A stretch of 64,000 nucleotides of DNA from Alphaproteobacteria bacterium. GTDB lineage: Bacteria; Pseudomonadota; Alphaproteobacteria; TMED109. The DNA lies in contig JAJEGJ010000095.1 in assembly GCA_022819905.1 (NCBI GenBank), positions 1 to 64,000 of the forward strand. Direction: 5' to 3'. The notes under the pieces were generated by a model. The model was not told the origin of the DNA, did not search any database, and worked only from the letters and a program-made list of their open reading frames with translations. Within the stretch, counting starts at the first letter, position 1; each line of letters begins with the position of its first letter. A program made the translations under genes and the position numbers. This document shows, one piece after another, positions 55,279 to 64,000 of the stretch.

Positions 55279-58237
55279 GCAGGCGGATCCCTTCCGGATC
55301 GTAGAAGCGCGGATCGCAGATTTCGGCACGGAGGGTGCCGTGGTCCAGCGGAATGTGGACGGTGTGGAATTCTCGGTCGCGACCGCCGATGACGAGGGCC
55401 AGCGCGATCGACCGGCGGAGAGTCGCGCTCCAGTAGCTGGAGGTCACATGGCCGATCATGGTTTCTGGCGGCCCGGACGGCGGTGTCGGCAGAATTTGCG
55501 CCCCTTCCGGTACCACGGCCTCCGGATCCTCTGTCTTCAGCCCCACCAGGCGCTTGCGTGATGAAGCGAGCATCGCGCTCCGTCGCAACGACCGTCGACC
55601 GAGGAAGTCCTTTTTGCTGCTCAGGATCCACTGCATGCCCAGATCCAGCGGGGTCACCGTTCCGTCGGTCTCCTGACCGATCATGGGATAACCTTTTTCG
55701 GCCCGGAGGACGTGCATGGCTTCGGTTCCGAACGGCGTGACCTCGTAGCCGGAACGCTGCTGAAGGACTGCCGTCCAGAGGTCCATGCCATGCCGGGCGG
55801 GCACACTGATCTCGTAGGCCACCTCGCCCGAATAGCTGATCCGGAACACCCGTGCCGGCAGGCCGGCGACGCGACCGGTGCGCCAGGCCATGAACGGAAA
55901 GGCCGCAGGGGCCACGTCGATATCGTCGACCAGTCCGACGAGGACCTGCCGGGCACCGGGTCCCGCAAGCGCCATGGTCGCGAACTGCTCGGTGACGGAG
56001 GCCAGATACACATTGAGGTCGGGCCATTCCGTTTGCAGCCAGTCCTCCAGCCAGGCCAGCACGCGGGCCGCATTGCCCGTGGTCGTGGTCATCAGGAACT
56101 GGTTCGGTGAGAGGTGCGCCGTGACTCCGTCGTCCAGCACCATTCCGTCCTCGCCGAGCATCAGGCCGTAGCGACAGCGTCCCACGGCCAGGCTGTCCCA
56201 CGCGTTGGTGTAGACCCGGTTCAGAAACTCGACCGAGTCGGAGCCGCAGATCAGGATCTTTCCGAGCGTGGTCACATCCATGATTCCCACTGCGTTACGC
56301 ACGGCCAGCGATTCCCGCGCGACTGCTGCTCGCTTGTTCTCGCCGGGTTGCGGGTAGTAGAAGGGCCGCTTCCATTGGCCCACGTCCTCGAACACGGCGC
56401 CGGCTGCCTCGTGCCAGGCATGCATCGGCGTCCGGCGAACCGGGTCGGCCAGGGCGCCGATGTCACGCCCGGCGATGGCGCCGAACGTGACGGGTTCGTA
56501 GGGCGGTCGGAAGGTCGTCGTGCCCACGGCGGGAACCGCCTCTCCGAGCGTGCCGGCAAGAATCGCGAGACCCGGCACGTTTCCGGTCTTGCCCTGGTCG
56601 GTGCCCATACCCAGGGTGGTGTAGCGCTTCAGGTGCTCGACCGACTCGTAGCCTTCCCGGGCCGCCAGCGTGATGTCCGCTGCCGTCACGTCGTTCTGGA
56701 AATCCACGAAAGCTCTCGCCTCGCCGGCGCGATGCCTGGCGAAGACTTGTCGCTGTGCGGGGGGCGTCGGCGACGCGGACGCTGCCTCGGGCGCCGCCGA
56801 CCCGTCCAGCCCGGCGCTTCGGCCTTCACGCATGCAGGCCGTCGTGTCGGCTGCGCCGTTGATCGCGCCGGCGCATCGCACCGATTGGCGCGGGTGGTCG
56901 GGCAGGAAGGCCTCGAGGGCCGCGTGGTAGCGCAGCCGTCCGCCGGACTGCGAGAACAGGTGCGCGGCCGGACTCCAGCCCCCGGACATCAGGATCAGAT
57001 CACACGCCAGCGTGCGTGTTGGCCCGGCGATGGCGCCGTCCCCGTCGATCCTGGCCACAGCGGCGGCGCGCACCCGGCGGCGCCCGTTCGTGTCCACGAC
57101 GGCGTGGCCCGGCATGACCTCCAGCCCGGCTTCCTCGGCGCCCCGGACTGCCCTTCCGTCAGGGCGGCCGCGGTGATCGACGATGGCGGCGACGGCCACG
57201 CCGCGGACATGAAGCTCCAGCGCCGCCTCGTAGGCGCTGTCGTTGTTGGTCACCACCACAGCCCGCCGGCCGGGGAGGACGGCGAAGCGGTTGACGTACG
57301 CACGGGCGGCCCCCGCAAGCATCACCCCCGGTCGATCGTTGTTGGCGAACACCAGTGGCCGCTCCAGCGCGCCCGTCGCCAGCACCACACGGCCGGCGCG
57401 GATGCGCCACAGCCGCTGGCGCGGAAGGCGGGCAGGCGCGTCGGGTCCGAGATGATCCGTAACCTGCTCCAGCGCGATCAGGAAATTGTGATCGAAGTAC
57501 CCGGTGACCGTGGTTCTCGACAGCACCCGCACGTTCTTCATCGATTCGAGTTCGGCCGTGACCCCGCTGCTCCAGCCGGGCTCGGTTCCCGACTCGTTGG
57601 CGGCCATGTTCAGGAGTGAGCCGCCCGGCTGGCTGCGTTCGTCGGCCAGAATGACCCTCGCGCCGTCGCGGCCGGCGGCCTGCGCAGCGGCCATCCCCGC
57701 GGGCCCGGCGCCGACGACCAGCACGTCGCAGTGCGCGTTCATCCGTTCGTACCGGTCCGGGTCCCGTCCGGTGGGCGCCCGGCCCATGCCCGCCATCCGC
57801 CGGATCGCTCGCTCGTAGAAATGCCAGCCGCCATGCGGCCACATGAACGTCTTGTAGTAGAAGCCTGCCGGAACCAGCCGGTGGGCGACATCGATGACGG
57901 CTCCGGCATCGAACCTGACGCTGGGCCAGCAGTTCACGCTGGTCGCAGTCAATCCCTCGTAGAGCTCGATCCGGGTGGCCTTCAGGTTGGGCACGCTCCG
58001 ATTCCCGGACTCGAGCTGCACCAGCGCATTCGGCTCCTCGGTGCCCGCGGACAGAATTCCCCGCGGCCGGTGGTACTTGAAGCTGCGACCGACCAGGTGC
58101 ACGCCGTTTGCGAGCAGGGCTGATGCGAGGGTGTCTCCCGAAAATCCCGTCAACAGTTCGCCGTTGAACGAGAAGCTGACCGGTCGCGCCCGGTCGATTG
58201 CCCCACCGTCAGGCAGACGGAACGGTTGGCTGGTCAT
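55271..58237 (-). CDS. soxA: Sarcosine oxidase alpha subunit
   Basis: This 988-residue subunit has an N-terminal ferredoxin-like domain without a cluster (FNGELLTGFSGDTLASALLA) and SFKYHRPRGILSAGTEEPNA. It then has an NAD-binding domain (CDVLVVGAGPAGMAAAQAAG), an amine-oxidase/oxidoreductase middle and a C-terminal GcvT-type folate domain (VGIMDVTTLGKILICGSDSV, GEVAYEISVPARHGMDLWTA, LRAEKGYPMIGQETDGTVTP). The complex demethylates sarcosine to glycine, giving H2O2 and 5,10-methylene-tetrahydrofolate. It overlaps soxD upstream by four bases and soxG downstream by eight. Confidence 0.95.
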   Translation of the reverse strand: MTSQPFRLPDGGAIDRARPVSFSFNGELLTGFSGDTLASALLANGVHLVGRSFKYHRPRGILSAGTEEPNALVQLESGNRSVPNLKATRIELYEGLTATSVNCWPSVRFDAGAVIDVAHRLVPAGFYYKTFMWPHGGWHFYERAIRRMAGMGRAPTGRDPDRYERMNAHCDVLVVGAGPAGMAAAQAAGRDGARVILADERSQPGGSLLNMAANESGTEPGWSSGVTAELESMKNVRVLSRTTVTGYFDHNFLIALEQVTDHLGPDAPARLPRQRLWRIRAGRVVLATGALERPLVFANNDRPGVMLAGAARAYVNRFAVLPGRRAVVVTNNDSAYEAALELHVRGVAVAAIVDHRGRPDGRAVRGAEEAGLEVMPGHAVVDTNGRRRVRAAAVARIDGDGAIAGPTRTLACDLILMSGGWSPAAHLFSQSGGRLRYHAALEAFLPDHPRQSVRCAGAINGAADTTACMREGRSAGLDGSAAPEAASASPTPPAQRQVFARHRAGEARAFVDFQNDVTAADITLAAREGYESVEHLKRYTTLGMGTDQGKTGNVPGLAILAGTLGEAVPAVGTTTFRPPYEPVTFGAIAGRDIGALADPVRRTPMHAWHEAAGAVFEDVGQWKRPFYYPQPGENKRAAVARESLAVRNAVGIMDVTTLGKILICGSDSVEFLNRVYTNAWDSLAVGRCRYGLMLGEDGMVLDDGVTAHLSPNQFLMTTTTGNAARVLAWLEDWLQTEWPDLNVYLASVTEQFATMALAGPGARQVLVGLVDDIDVAPAAFPFMAWRTGRVAGLPARVFRISYSGEVAYEISVPARHGMDLWTAVLQQRSGYEVTPFGTEAMHVLRAEKGYPMIGQETDGTVTPLDLGMQWILSSKKDFLGRRSLRRSAMLASSRKRLVGLKTEDPEAVVPEGAQILPTPPSGPPETMIGHVTSSYWSATLRRSIALALVIGGRDREFHTVHIPLDHGTLRAEICDPRFYDPEGIRLHG

Positions 58238-58527
58238 GACCCGTCCACGTCGCCGTCGTCGGGCGGTGTTTCGCCCATCCGGTAAACCGCAACGATGTCG
58301 TGGGTGACCGTGTGTCGCTCCACGTTGAACCACCGGCCGCAGCCGTGGCTGTGGCACCAGCGCTCCCGATGCCGGCCCTTCGGATTGGTGCGCATGAAGA
58401 CGTAGTCCGCCCACTCCGCATCGTCGAGGGCGGCGGGATCGGGCGGTCGCTGGATGTGCGCCTCGCCCCCGCAAGTGAACTCGCTTTCGTCGCGGTGGCC
58501 GCACCAGGGGCAGGGGATCAGAAGCAT
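58234..58527 (-). CDS. soxD: Sarcosine oxidase delta subunit
   Basis: This 97-residue Zn-binding subunit begins LLIPCPWCGHRDESEFTCGG with two Cys pairs. A third Cys/His set follows in WCHSHGCGRWFNVERHTVTH. It also shows YVFMRTNPKGRHRERWCHSH, the SoxD family stretch. It lies between soxB (7-base gap) and soxA (4-base overlap). Confidence 0.95.
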   Translation of the reverse strand: MLLIPCPWCGHRDESEFTCGGEAHIQRPPDPAALDDAEWADYVFMRTNPKGRHRERWCHSHGCGRWFNVERHTVTHDIVAVYRMGETPPDDGDVDGS

Positions 58528-58534
58528 GGCCCGC

Positions 58535-59785
58535 TCAATGTGCGACCGCGGCGGCGCCGTGCTCGTCGATCAGGGCGCCGGTGCTGAAGCGCTCCAGCGT
58601 GAACGGGGCGTTCAACTCGTGCGGTTCGTCCCGGGCAATCGTATGGGCAAACGCCCAGCCCGACGCCGGCGTCGCCTTGAAACCACCCGTGCCCCAGCCG
58701 CAATTGATGTAGAGGCCGTCAACGGGCGTCTTGCCGACGACCGGGCTCGCGTCCGGGCAGACATCGACGATCCCGCCCCACTGGCGCAGCATCCGCAGGC
58801 GCGAAAAGATCGGGAACAGTTCCAGAAGCGCCCCCATCTGGCTTTCGACGACCTGGAAACTGCCCCGCTGCGCGTAGGAATTGAACCCGTCGATCCCGGC
58901 CCCGATCACGAGTTCGCCCTTGTCGGACTGACTGACATAGACGTGGACGGTGTTCGACATCACGACGCTGTTGAGCACCGGCTTGATCGGTTCCGACACC
59001 ATCGCCTGCAGCGGGTGACTTTCGATGGGCAGTCGGAGCCCGGCCATCGCCGCCAGCACGCTCGAATGTCCCGCCGCGACGAGGGCGACCTTCTTCGTCG
59101 CGATGGTGCCACGGGACGTCCGGAGCCCCCGGATGCGGCCGTTCGCGATCTCGATCCCGGTCACCTCGCAGTTCTGGATGATGTCCACGCCGCGCGCATC
59201 GGCGGCGCGCGCGAACCCCCAGGCGACGGCGTCATGGCGCGCGACCCCGCCGCGTCGCTGGAGCGACGCGCCGAGAATCGGGTATCGCACGTCCCCGGCA
59301 ATGTTGATGATCGGAACTTCCGTCTTTACCCCCGCTGGGTCGAGGATTTCGGAATCGATCCCGTTCAGGCGAATCGCCCGCACCCGCCGGGACATTTCCT
59401 TGAGGTCGTGTTCGTTGTGGGCGAGGTTCAGGACGCCGCGCTGGCTGAGCATGATGTTGAAGTTCAACTCTCGGCTGAGGCCTTCGTACAGCTGCAGCGC
59501 CTTCTCGTAGAGATGCGCACTCTCATCCCACAGGTAGTTGGAGCGAATGATCGTGGTATTTCGCCCGGTGTTGCCACCCCCCAGCCAGCTTTTCTCCAGG
59601 ACGGCGATGCGGCCGACGTCGTGCTCCTTGGCCAGGTAGTAGGCGGTCGCCAGACCGTGACCGCCGCCACCCACGATCACCACGTCGTAGGTCGGGGCCG
59701 GCTCGGGGCTGCGCCAGGCCCGCGGCCAGCTCCGGTGATAGCCGATGGCGTTGCGGGCGAGGCTGAAGATCGAGTAGCGAGTCAT
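58535..59785 (-). CDS. soxB: Sarcosine oxidase beta subunit
   Basis: This 416-residue FAD/FMN subunit has the FAD-binding fingerprint [40 protein letters not shown] holds the His that anchors FMN covalently in heterotetrameric enzymes. It also has [40 protein letters not shown] and the end [18 protein letters not shown]. Sarcosine oxidation occurs at this subunit. It is the first gene of the operon, 160 bases after the DmdA-like gene, and probably shares its promoter or has its own in that gap. Confidence 0.95.
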   Translation of the reverse strand: MTRYSIFSLARNAIGYHRSWPRAWRSPEPAPTYDVVIVGGGGHGLATAYYLAKEHDVGRIAVLEKSWLGGGNTGRNTTIIRSNYLWDESAHLYEKALQLYEGLSRELNFNIMLSQRGVLNLAHNEHDLKEMSRRVRAIRLNGIDSEILDPAGVKTEVPIINIAGDVRYPILGASLQRRGGVARHDAVAWGFARAADARGVDIIQNCEVTGIEIANGRIRGLRTSRGTIATKKVALVAAGHSSVLAAMAGLRLPIESHPLQAMVSEPIKPVLNSVVMSNTVHVYVSQSDKGELVIGAGIDGFNSYAQRGSFQVVESQMGALLELFPIFSRLRMLRQWGGIVDVCPDASPVVGKTPVDGLYINCGWGTGGFKATPASGWAFAHTIARDEPHELNAPFTLERFSTGALIDEHGAAAVAH

Positions 59786-59945
59786 CGCCGCATTCCCTCC
59801 GAACGCCGGGTTGCGTCAGTTGCGGCCCGGCGTCGGGTGATGCGGCATCAGCGTATCGGGCCCTGGCGGACGGGGACCCCGGCGGCACGGGCTACCGGCG
59901 CGCAACGCCGGCCCACGCGCCCGACCGGCTACCGCCCGCGGTTCC

Positions 59946-61250
59946 TCAGTAGGCTGCATCGCGCCCCTGCGCCTTCGCGATCTCCCGGGCATTCGGATTC
60001 ACCGAGGGGCGGAACGGAACGTCCGTGACCGTGCCGTCCACCGGCTGCCCCGGGTCGGTCTGGTAGGCGTCCGGCAGCCAGACCTTGACTCGGGTTCCGG
60101 GCGTCGCCATGGCGCACGGGACGTATCCCAGGGCGATGTTGGTCTCCAGTTCGGGCGAAAACCAGGGCGACGTGACGTAGCCCACCGGCTTGCCGCCGTC
60201 AGCACCCGATATCAGCCAGAAGTCCGGCGCGTACTCCTCGATCGGCCTGCCGCCGAGCGCCAGTCCCGCCAGCGTCAGCTTGAACGGCGGATTACCCGCT
60301 TCGACCAGGGCACGGACCTCCTCGAGGCGCGCCTTGCCGATGTAGTCGGCTGCCTTGGTCCGGGGCACCTGGTATCCGAGATTGCACTGGAACGGCAGGG
60401 TCTCGGCATCCATGTCCTGCCCCCAGGAGAGGATGCCGGCGGCAATGCGCCGCTGATGGGCCGGTGCGATCACCATCAGGTTGTGCGCCTCGCCGGCCGC
60501 CAGGACCGCATCCCACAGTTTTTCTGCGTGCAGCGTGGCGTCGCGCAAGTAGATCTCGTAGCCCTTTTCGCCGCTGAACCCGGTCTGAGACACGACCACG
60601 TCGCACCCGGCCACCCTGGCCTCCATGAGGCCGTACGACGGCAGTTCACGGACCTGATCGCCGACCAGATCGGTCATGAGCGCGACCGACTTTGGCCCCT
60701 GGATCTGCACCGGACAGACATCGATCTCATCGATCTCGACATTGGCCTTTCGGCCCACGTTTACGCCCTGCAGCCAGAACATCACGTCAGAGTCCGACAG
60801 GCTGAACCAGAATTCGTCCTTCGACAGGCGGAGCAGCACCGGGTCGTTGAGAATGCCGCCTTTCTCGTTGCACAGGATCACGTACTTGCCGTTCATCGGC
60901 TGAATTCGCGTGGCATCTCTCGTGATCACGTAGTTGACAAATGCCTCGGCATCCGGACCCGCGACGCGAATCTGGCGTTCCACGGCGACGTTCCAAAGCG
61001 TCACATGATTGACCAGCGCCTCGTATTCGACCGTGGCGCCGCCGTCTTCCGGCCGCACGTACCCGCGGGGGTGATAGATCCGGTTGTACACGGTGGCCCG
61101 CCAGCAGCCCGCCTGATGCGACAGATGCCAGTAGGGGGACTTCCGCACCCGGGTCGAAATCAGAAGTTCCGTGGGTGTCGAGCCGGACTGCCGAAGATTG
61201 ATCGGTACCTTGCGGTCGGATTGATCGACCGAATCCTGATGATTCACCAT
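59946..61250 (-). CDS. DmdA/GcvT-like tetrahydrofolate aminomethyltransferase
   Basis: This 434-residue protein is a GcvT-fold methyltransferase. The N-terminal part reads TRVRKSPYWHLSHQAGCWRA, YNRIYHPRGYVRPEDGG, YEALVNHVTLWNVAVERQI and NYVITRDATRIQPMNGKYV. The centre has LCNEKGGILNDPVLLRLSKD and SQTGFSGEKGYEIYLRDATL. The C-terminal barrel has GFVTSPWFSPE-like and NIALGYVP segments. It resembles the DmdA demethylase branch more than glycine-cleavage T protein. The likely reaction moves a methyl or C1 group from a methylated donor (dimethylsulfoniopropionate, betaine or similar) to tetrahydrofolate. AAGGAAGG precedes the ATG at 61250. It lies upstream of soxBDAG and divergent from the dimethylglycine-dehydrogenase-like gene. 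The exact donor is unknown. Confidence 0.8.
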   Translation of the reverse strand: MVNHQDSVDQSDRKVPINLRQSGSTPTELLISTRVRKSPYWHLSHQAGCWRATVYNRIYHPRGYVRPEDGGATVEYEALVNHVTLWNVAVERQIRVAGPDAEAFVNYVITRDATRIQPMNGKYVILCNEKGGILNDPVLLRLSKDEFWFSLSDSDVMFWLQGVNVGRKANVEIDEIDVCPVQIQGPKSVALMTDLVGDQVRELPSYGLMEARVAGCDVVVSQTGFSGEKGYEIYLRDATLHAEKLWDAVLAAGEAHNLMVIAPAHQRRIAAGILSWGQDMDAETLPFQCNLGYQVPRTKAADYIGKARLEEVRALVEAGNPPFKLTLAGLALGGRPIEEYAPDFWLISGADGGKPVGYVTSPWFSPELETNIALGYVPCAMATPGTRVKVWLPDAYQTDPGQPVDGTVTDVPFRPSVNPNAREIAKAQGRDAAY

Positions 61251-61702
61251 GATCGAGGCCCTTCCTTGCGGCGTGCCACGGCACCAGACGCCCGGAGCCT
61301 CGAAGCCGCCAGACGGAGCCGAAAACGAGGACCCGAACGCCAGCGGTCCAACTGGCAAATGGTACATTCGCAGGGGAGAATCACGCAATCTCCATTGCCC
61401 GGTTTTCCGGGGCGGCCAGTCGCAGGCAGCTGCCGCTGCTCGATGGCTTGAGCGGGGTGACGCCCGATCGTCCAGGGGCGGCAGGTTCGACCGCCGGGCA
61501 GCGCCAGCAACGCCCCTTCCGGCCGCGCGGTCGTGTCCCATCCGGTCACAACCCCGCCCCGGACAATGGACGCGCGTACTCCGGCACGGGAGGGCAACCG
61601 CTCCAAAAAATACCGGCACCGCCGTTGGCCGGGTCGGGGATGGTTGTGCCGTAACTTCTGTGCGAATCTAGGTTGTGACGTGCAGTAGGGTGGGGAAGGA
61701 AC
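61251..61702. other. Divergent intergenic region between DmdA-like and DMGDH-like genes
   Basis: About 450 bases hold the divergent promoters. A weak dyad GGAGA/TCTCC and a GC-rich stretch are present. I looked for the tandem glycine riboswitch and did not find its conserved blocks. No ORF with family features exists here. Confidence 0.45.
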
Positions 61703-64000
61703 TTGAAGACACACGCAAGGGTGGTTGTGATCGGCGGCGGAGTCGTCGGTGTCTCAACGCTTTATCACCTGGCTCGGAAGGGCTGGTCAGACGTGGCCCT
61801 GTGCGAACGCACCGAGTTGACCGCAGGTTCGACGTGGCACGCTGCCGGCCTCCTCCCGTTGTTCAACATGAGTTACAGCGTCGGTCAGCTGCACAAGTAT
61901 TCGGTCGATCTCTACAAGACCCTGCCCGGCGAGACCGGCCAGGAGGTCAGCTTCCATGTGACGGGAAACCTGCGACTCGCGACCAACCAGGAGCGGATGG
62001 ACGAGTACCGCAAGTACTGCGGTACGGCCAACACGATCGGCGTCCCGTTCCAGATCATCACGCCGGAGGAGGTCGCCGCGCTCTGGCCATTGTGCAACAC
62101 GGAGGGGCTGGTCGGAGCGCTCTACCATCCCGACGACGGGCACATCGCTCCGGCCGACGTTACGCAGGCGATGGCCATCGGCGCCCGCAACCGGGGCGCC
62201 GAGATCTACCAGAACACCCCCGTCACGGCCCTGGAACGGCAGTCGAACGGCGAGTGGCTGGTCCGGACGCCCGGCGGAGACATTACGTGCGAGCACGTGG
62301 TCTGCGCGACCGGCAACTATAGCTGGCACACCGGTCGGATGCTGGGCATCTACCTTCCGACGATCCCGGTGGAGCACCAGTACATCGTCACGGATGAGGT
62401 GCCGGAGTTGGTGGAACGGCACCGGCAGGGGCTCCCGGAAATGGCCGTGCTGCGCGAATCCGACGCCTCCTACTACCTGCGGGAAGAGCGTCAGGGCTAC
62501 ATCCTGGGACCCTACGAGAAGGGGGCGCCGGCACGGTTCTGGGACGGCGTTCCGGAAAGCTTCGAGCGGGACCTCTTCCCCGGGGATCTCGATCGCCTGA
62601 TGCCGCACGTGGAGGCGGCGATCAAGCGCGTTCCAAGCTTCGAGCGTGCCGGCATCAAGGACATCGTCAACGGCCCGATCGCCTACACGCCGGACGGCAG
62701 TCCTCTGGTCGGGCCGGCCTGGGACCTACGGAACATCTGGCTGAACGAGGGGCACAGTTTCGGGATCACGGCCGCCGGCGGAGCCGGCTGGCAGCTCGCG
62801 GAATGGATCATCGAAGGCCAGCCCTCGATCGACATGATGGATGTCGATCCCCGCCGCTTCGGGGCGTATGCGAACCAGCCGTACGTGCGGACCAAGAACG
62901 AAGAGGCGTACGAACACGTCTTCATCATTCACTATCCGGACGAGGAGCGGCCGGCGGCGCGACCTGCCAAGACCAGCCCGATTCACGACCTGCTCGACGG
63001 CATGGGGGCGGTCTGGGGCCAGCGTTACGGCTGGGAACGACCCAACTGGTTTGCGCCGGCCGGCGTCGAGCGCTCGGATGTCTGGAGTTTCCGGCGCACG
63101 AACTACTTCCCGCACGTGGCGAGGGAACATCGGAACGTTCGCGAGAATGTCGGGATCATCGACATCACGAGCTTCTCCAAGTTCCGGGTATCGGGGCCGG
63201 GGGCGGAGGCCTGGCTTGACCGTCTCGTCTGCCGCAGGCTGCCCCGGGGGGTCGGCCGCATCCATCTGGCTCACGCGCTGACCCCGCAGGGCGGCGTGCG
63301 TTCCGAGTTCACGATCATGCGCGATGCCGGCGACAGCTTCTACCTGGTCAGTTCGGGTGCGGCAGAGCGTTTCGACGGCGACTATCTGACCAAGCGTCTG
63401 CCGGACGATGGCAGCGTCCGGCTCGACAATCTCACCACCTCCCACGCGACGCTCGTGGTCGCCGGCCCCAATGCCCGGGCAGTGCTGTCAAAGATCACGG
63501 AAGCGGATCTCGACGACGATTCGTTCAGGTGGCTGACCGGCCAGCACACGCACGTGGGACTGGCGCCCGTGCGCCTGATGCGCGTCAATTTCGTGGGCGA
63601 GCTGGGCTGGGAGATTCACCATCCGGTGGAATACCAGCGGCACATCTTCCTTGAGCTGCTGCGCGCGGGCGCGGAATTCGAGATCGGCCAATGCGGAATG
63701 CGCGCCATGGATTCGCTGCGGATCGAAAAGTCGTACCGCATGTGGGCCCAGGACCTCACGCGGGAATACACGATTCTCGAGGCCGGCCTTGGCCGGTTTG
63801 CCGCCCTGGACAAGGGGGAGTTCGTCGGCCGTGATGCGCTGATTCGCCAGCAAGCCGACGGCGTGCCCCGGCAGTTCGTGACGATCGAAGTGAGCGACAT
63901 TGACGATGCCGATCCCATTGGCAATGAACCGCTGTGGCAGGGCGAGACCATGATCGGTCGCGCCACGGCCGGTGCCTACGGTCATTTCACCGGAAAGTCC
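61703..64000 (+). CDS. Dimethylglycine/sarcosine dehydrogenase-like flavoprotein (C-terminus cut by window end)
   Basis: The first 766 codons of a DMGDH-family enzyme start at a TTG at 61703 with GGAAGGA upstream. The FAD fold opens RVVVIGGGVVGVSTLYHLAR, and ELTAGSTWHAAGLLPLFN carries the His that binds FAD covalently in dimethylglycine dehydrogenase. The central FAO_M-like region has NEGHSFGITAAGGAGWQLAE. A C-terminal GcvT-type folate domain begins at about residue 440 (YGWERPNWFAPAGVERSDVW, ENVGIIDITSFSKFRVSG, LGWEIHHPVEYQRHI, MDSLRIEKSYRMW). The enzyme oxidises N-methyl groups and passes C1 units to folate. Full length should be about 800-850 residues. It is divergent from the DmdA-like gene. 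Confidence 0.88.
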   Translation, partial: MKTHARVVVIGGGVVGVSTLYHLARKGWSDVALCERTELTAGSTWHAAGLLPLFNMSYSVGQLHKYSVDLYKTLPGETGQEVSFHVTGNLRLATNQERMDEYRKYCGTANTIGVPFQIITPEEVAALWPLCNTEGLVGALYHPDDGHIAPADVTQAMAIGARNRGAEIYQNTPVTALERQSNGEWLVRTPGGDITCEHVVCATGNYSWHTGRMLGIYLPTIPVEHQYIVTDEVPELVERHRQGLPEMAVLRESDASYYLREERQGYILGPYEKGAPARFWDGVPESFERDLFPGDLDRLMPHVEAAIKRVPSFERAGIKDIVNGPIAYTPDGSPLVGPAWDLRNIWLNEGHSFGITAAGGAGWQLAEWIIEGQPSIDMMDVDPRRFGAYANQPYVRTKNEEAYEHVFIIHYPDEERPAARPAKTSPIHDLLDGMGAVWGQRYGWERPNWFAPAGVERSDVWSFRRTNYFPHVAREHRNVRENVGIIDITSFSKFRVSGPGAEAWLDRLVCRRLPRGVGRIHLAHALTPQGGVRSEFTIMRDAGDSFYLVSSGAAERFDGDYLTKRLPDDGSVRLDNLTTSHATLVVAGPNARAVLSKITEADLDDDSFRWLTGQHTHVGLAPVRLMRVNFVGELGWEIHHPVEYQRHIFLELLRAGAEFEIGQCGMRAMDSLRIEKSYRMWAQDLTREYTILEAGLGRFAALDKGEFVGRDALIRQQADGVPRQFVTIEVSDIDDADPIGNEPLWQGETMIGRATAGAYGHFTGKS

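Noticed and set aside
61251-61702. Glycine riboswitch ahead of folate-dependent demethylation genes
   Set aside because: A short GGAGA/TCTCC pairing is present, but the conserved aptamer blocks are absent on both strands.

Overview
The window is a GC-rich stretch of a bacterial chromosome, most likely from an alphaproteobacterium of Rhodospirillales-like habit. Supporting signs are dense GTG and TTG starts, four-base stop/start overlaps, an sdhE-mfd pair, ChoXWV/BetA choline genes, heterotetrameric sarcosine oxidase and a full leucine catabolic cluster. I cannot name the species. I found no rRNA, tRNA or CRISPR array.

Layout. 1-2870: a partial FAD oxidoreductase and an old yellow enzyme (minus), divergent from a VWA protein and a membrane J-domain protein. 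2871-6328: an accessory patch holding a decayed tyrosine integrase, a small mercury module (merT, frameshifted merF, a GDCCVxC protein, divergent merR with a textbook MerR promoter) and about 1 kb of gene-poor DNA. 6329-11754: a fluoroacetate-dehalogenase-like hydrolase, a DUF502 membrane protein, sdhE and mfd, all overlapping. 11763-17566: a Tat-exported SMP-30 protein, a DsbA-family protein, a lone molybdopterin hydroxylase subunit whose catalytic-loop Glu position is Gln, and an exported alpha/beta hydrolase. 17730-24772: a five-gene HAAT-type ABC importer divergent from isobutyryl-CoA dehydrogenase and a 3-hydroxyisobutyryl-CoA hydrolase-like gene (valine catabolism). 25001-28389: glutaminyl-tRNA synthetase, a D-2-hydroxyacid dehydrogenase and a doubtful small ORF.

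28646-36283: a copper/silver efflux operon reading leftward, csoR-cusC-cusB-cusA-cusF-copC, with a CsoR-type operator upstream. 36630-40849: an SbmA/BacA-like transporter, a VapBC-like pair with a frameshifted toxin, lipB and mgtE. 40861-48269: a leucine degradation operon (isovaleryl-CoA dehydrogenase, a small secreted Cys/Pro-rich protein, thiolase, methylcrotonyl-CoA carboxylase beta, methylglutaconyl-CoA hydratase, carboxylase alpha). HMG-CoA lyase is not in the window.

48347-64000: a methylated-amine region. It holds a choline-type ABC importer (choXWV) divergent from choline dehydrogenase, a HicBA pair, heterotetrameric sarcosine oxidase (soxBDAG), a DmdA-like folate-dependent aminomethyltransferase, and a divergent dimethylglycine/sarcosine-dehydrogenase-like flavoprotein cut by the window end. 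Together these could import choline and strip its methyl groups into the tetrahydrofolate pool. The betaine aldehyde dehydrogenase and betaine demethylation steps are not visible here. The DmdA-like protein and its divergent flavoprotein are the best candidates for undescribed biochemistry.
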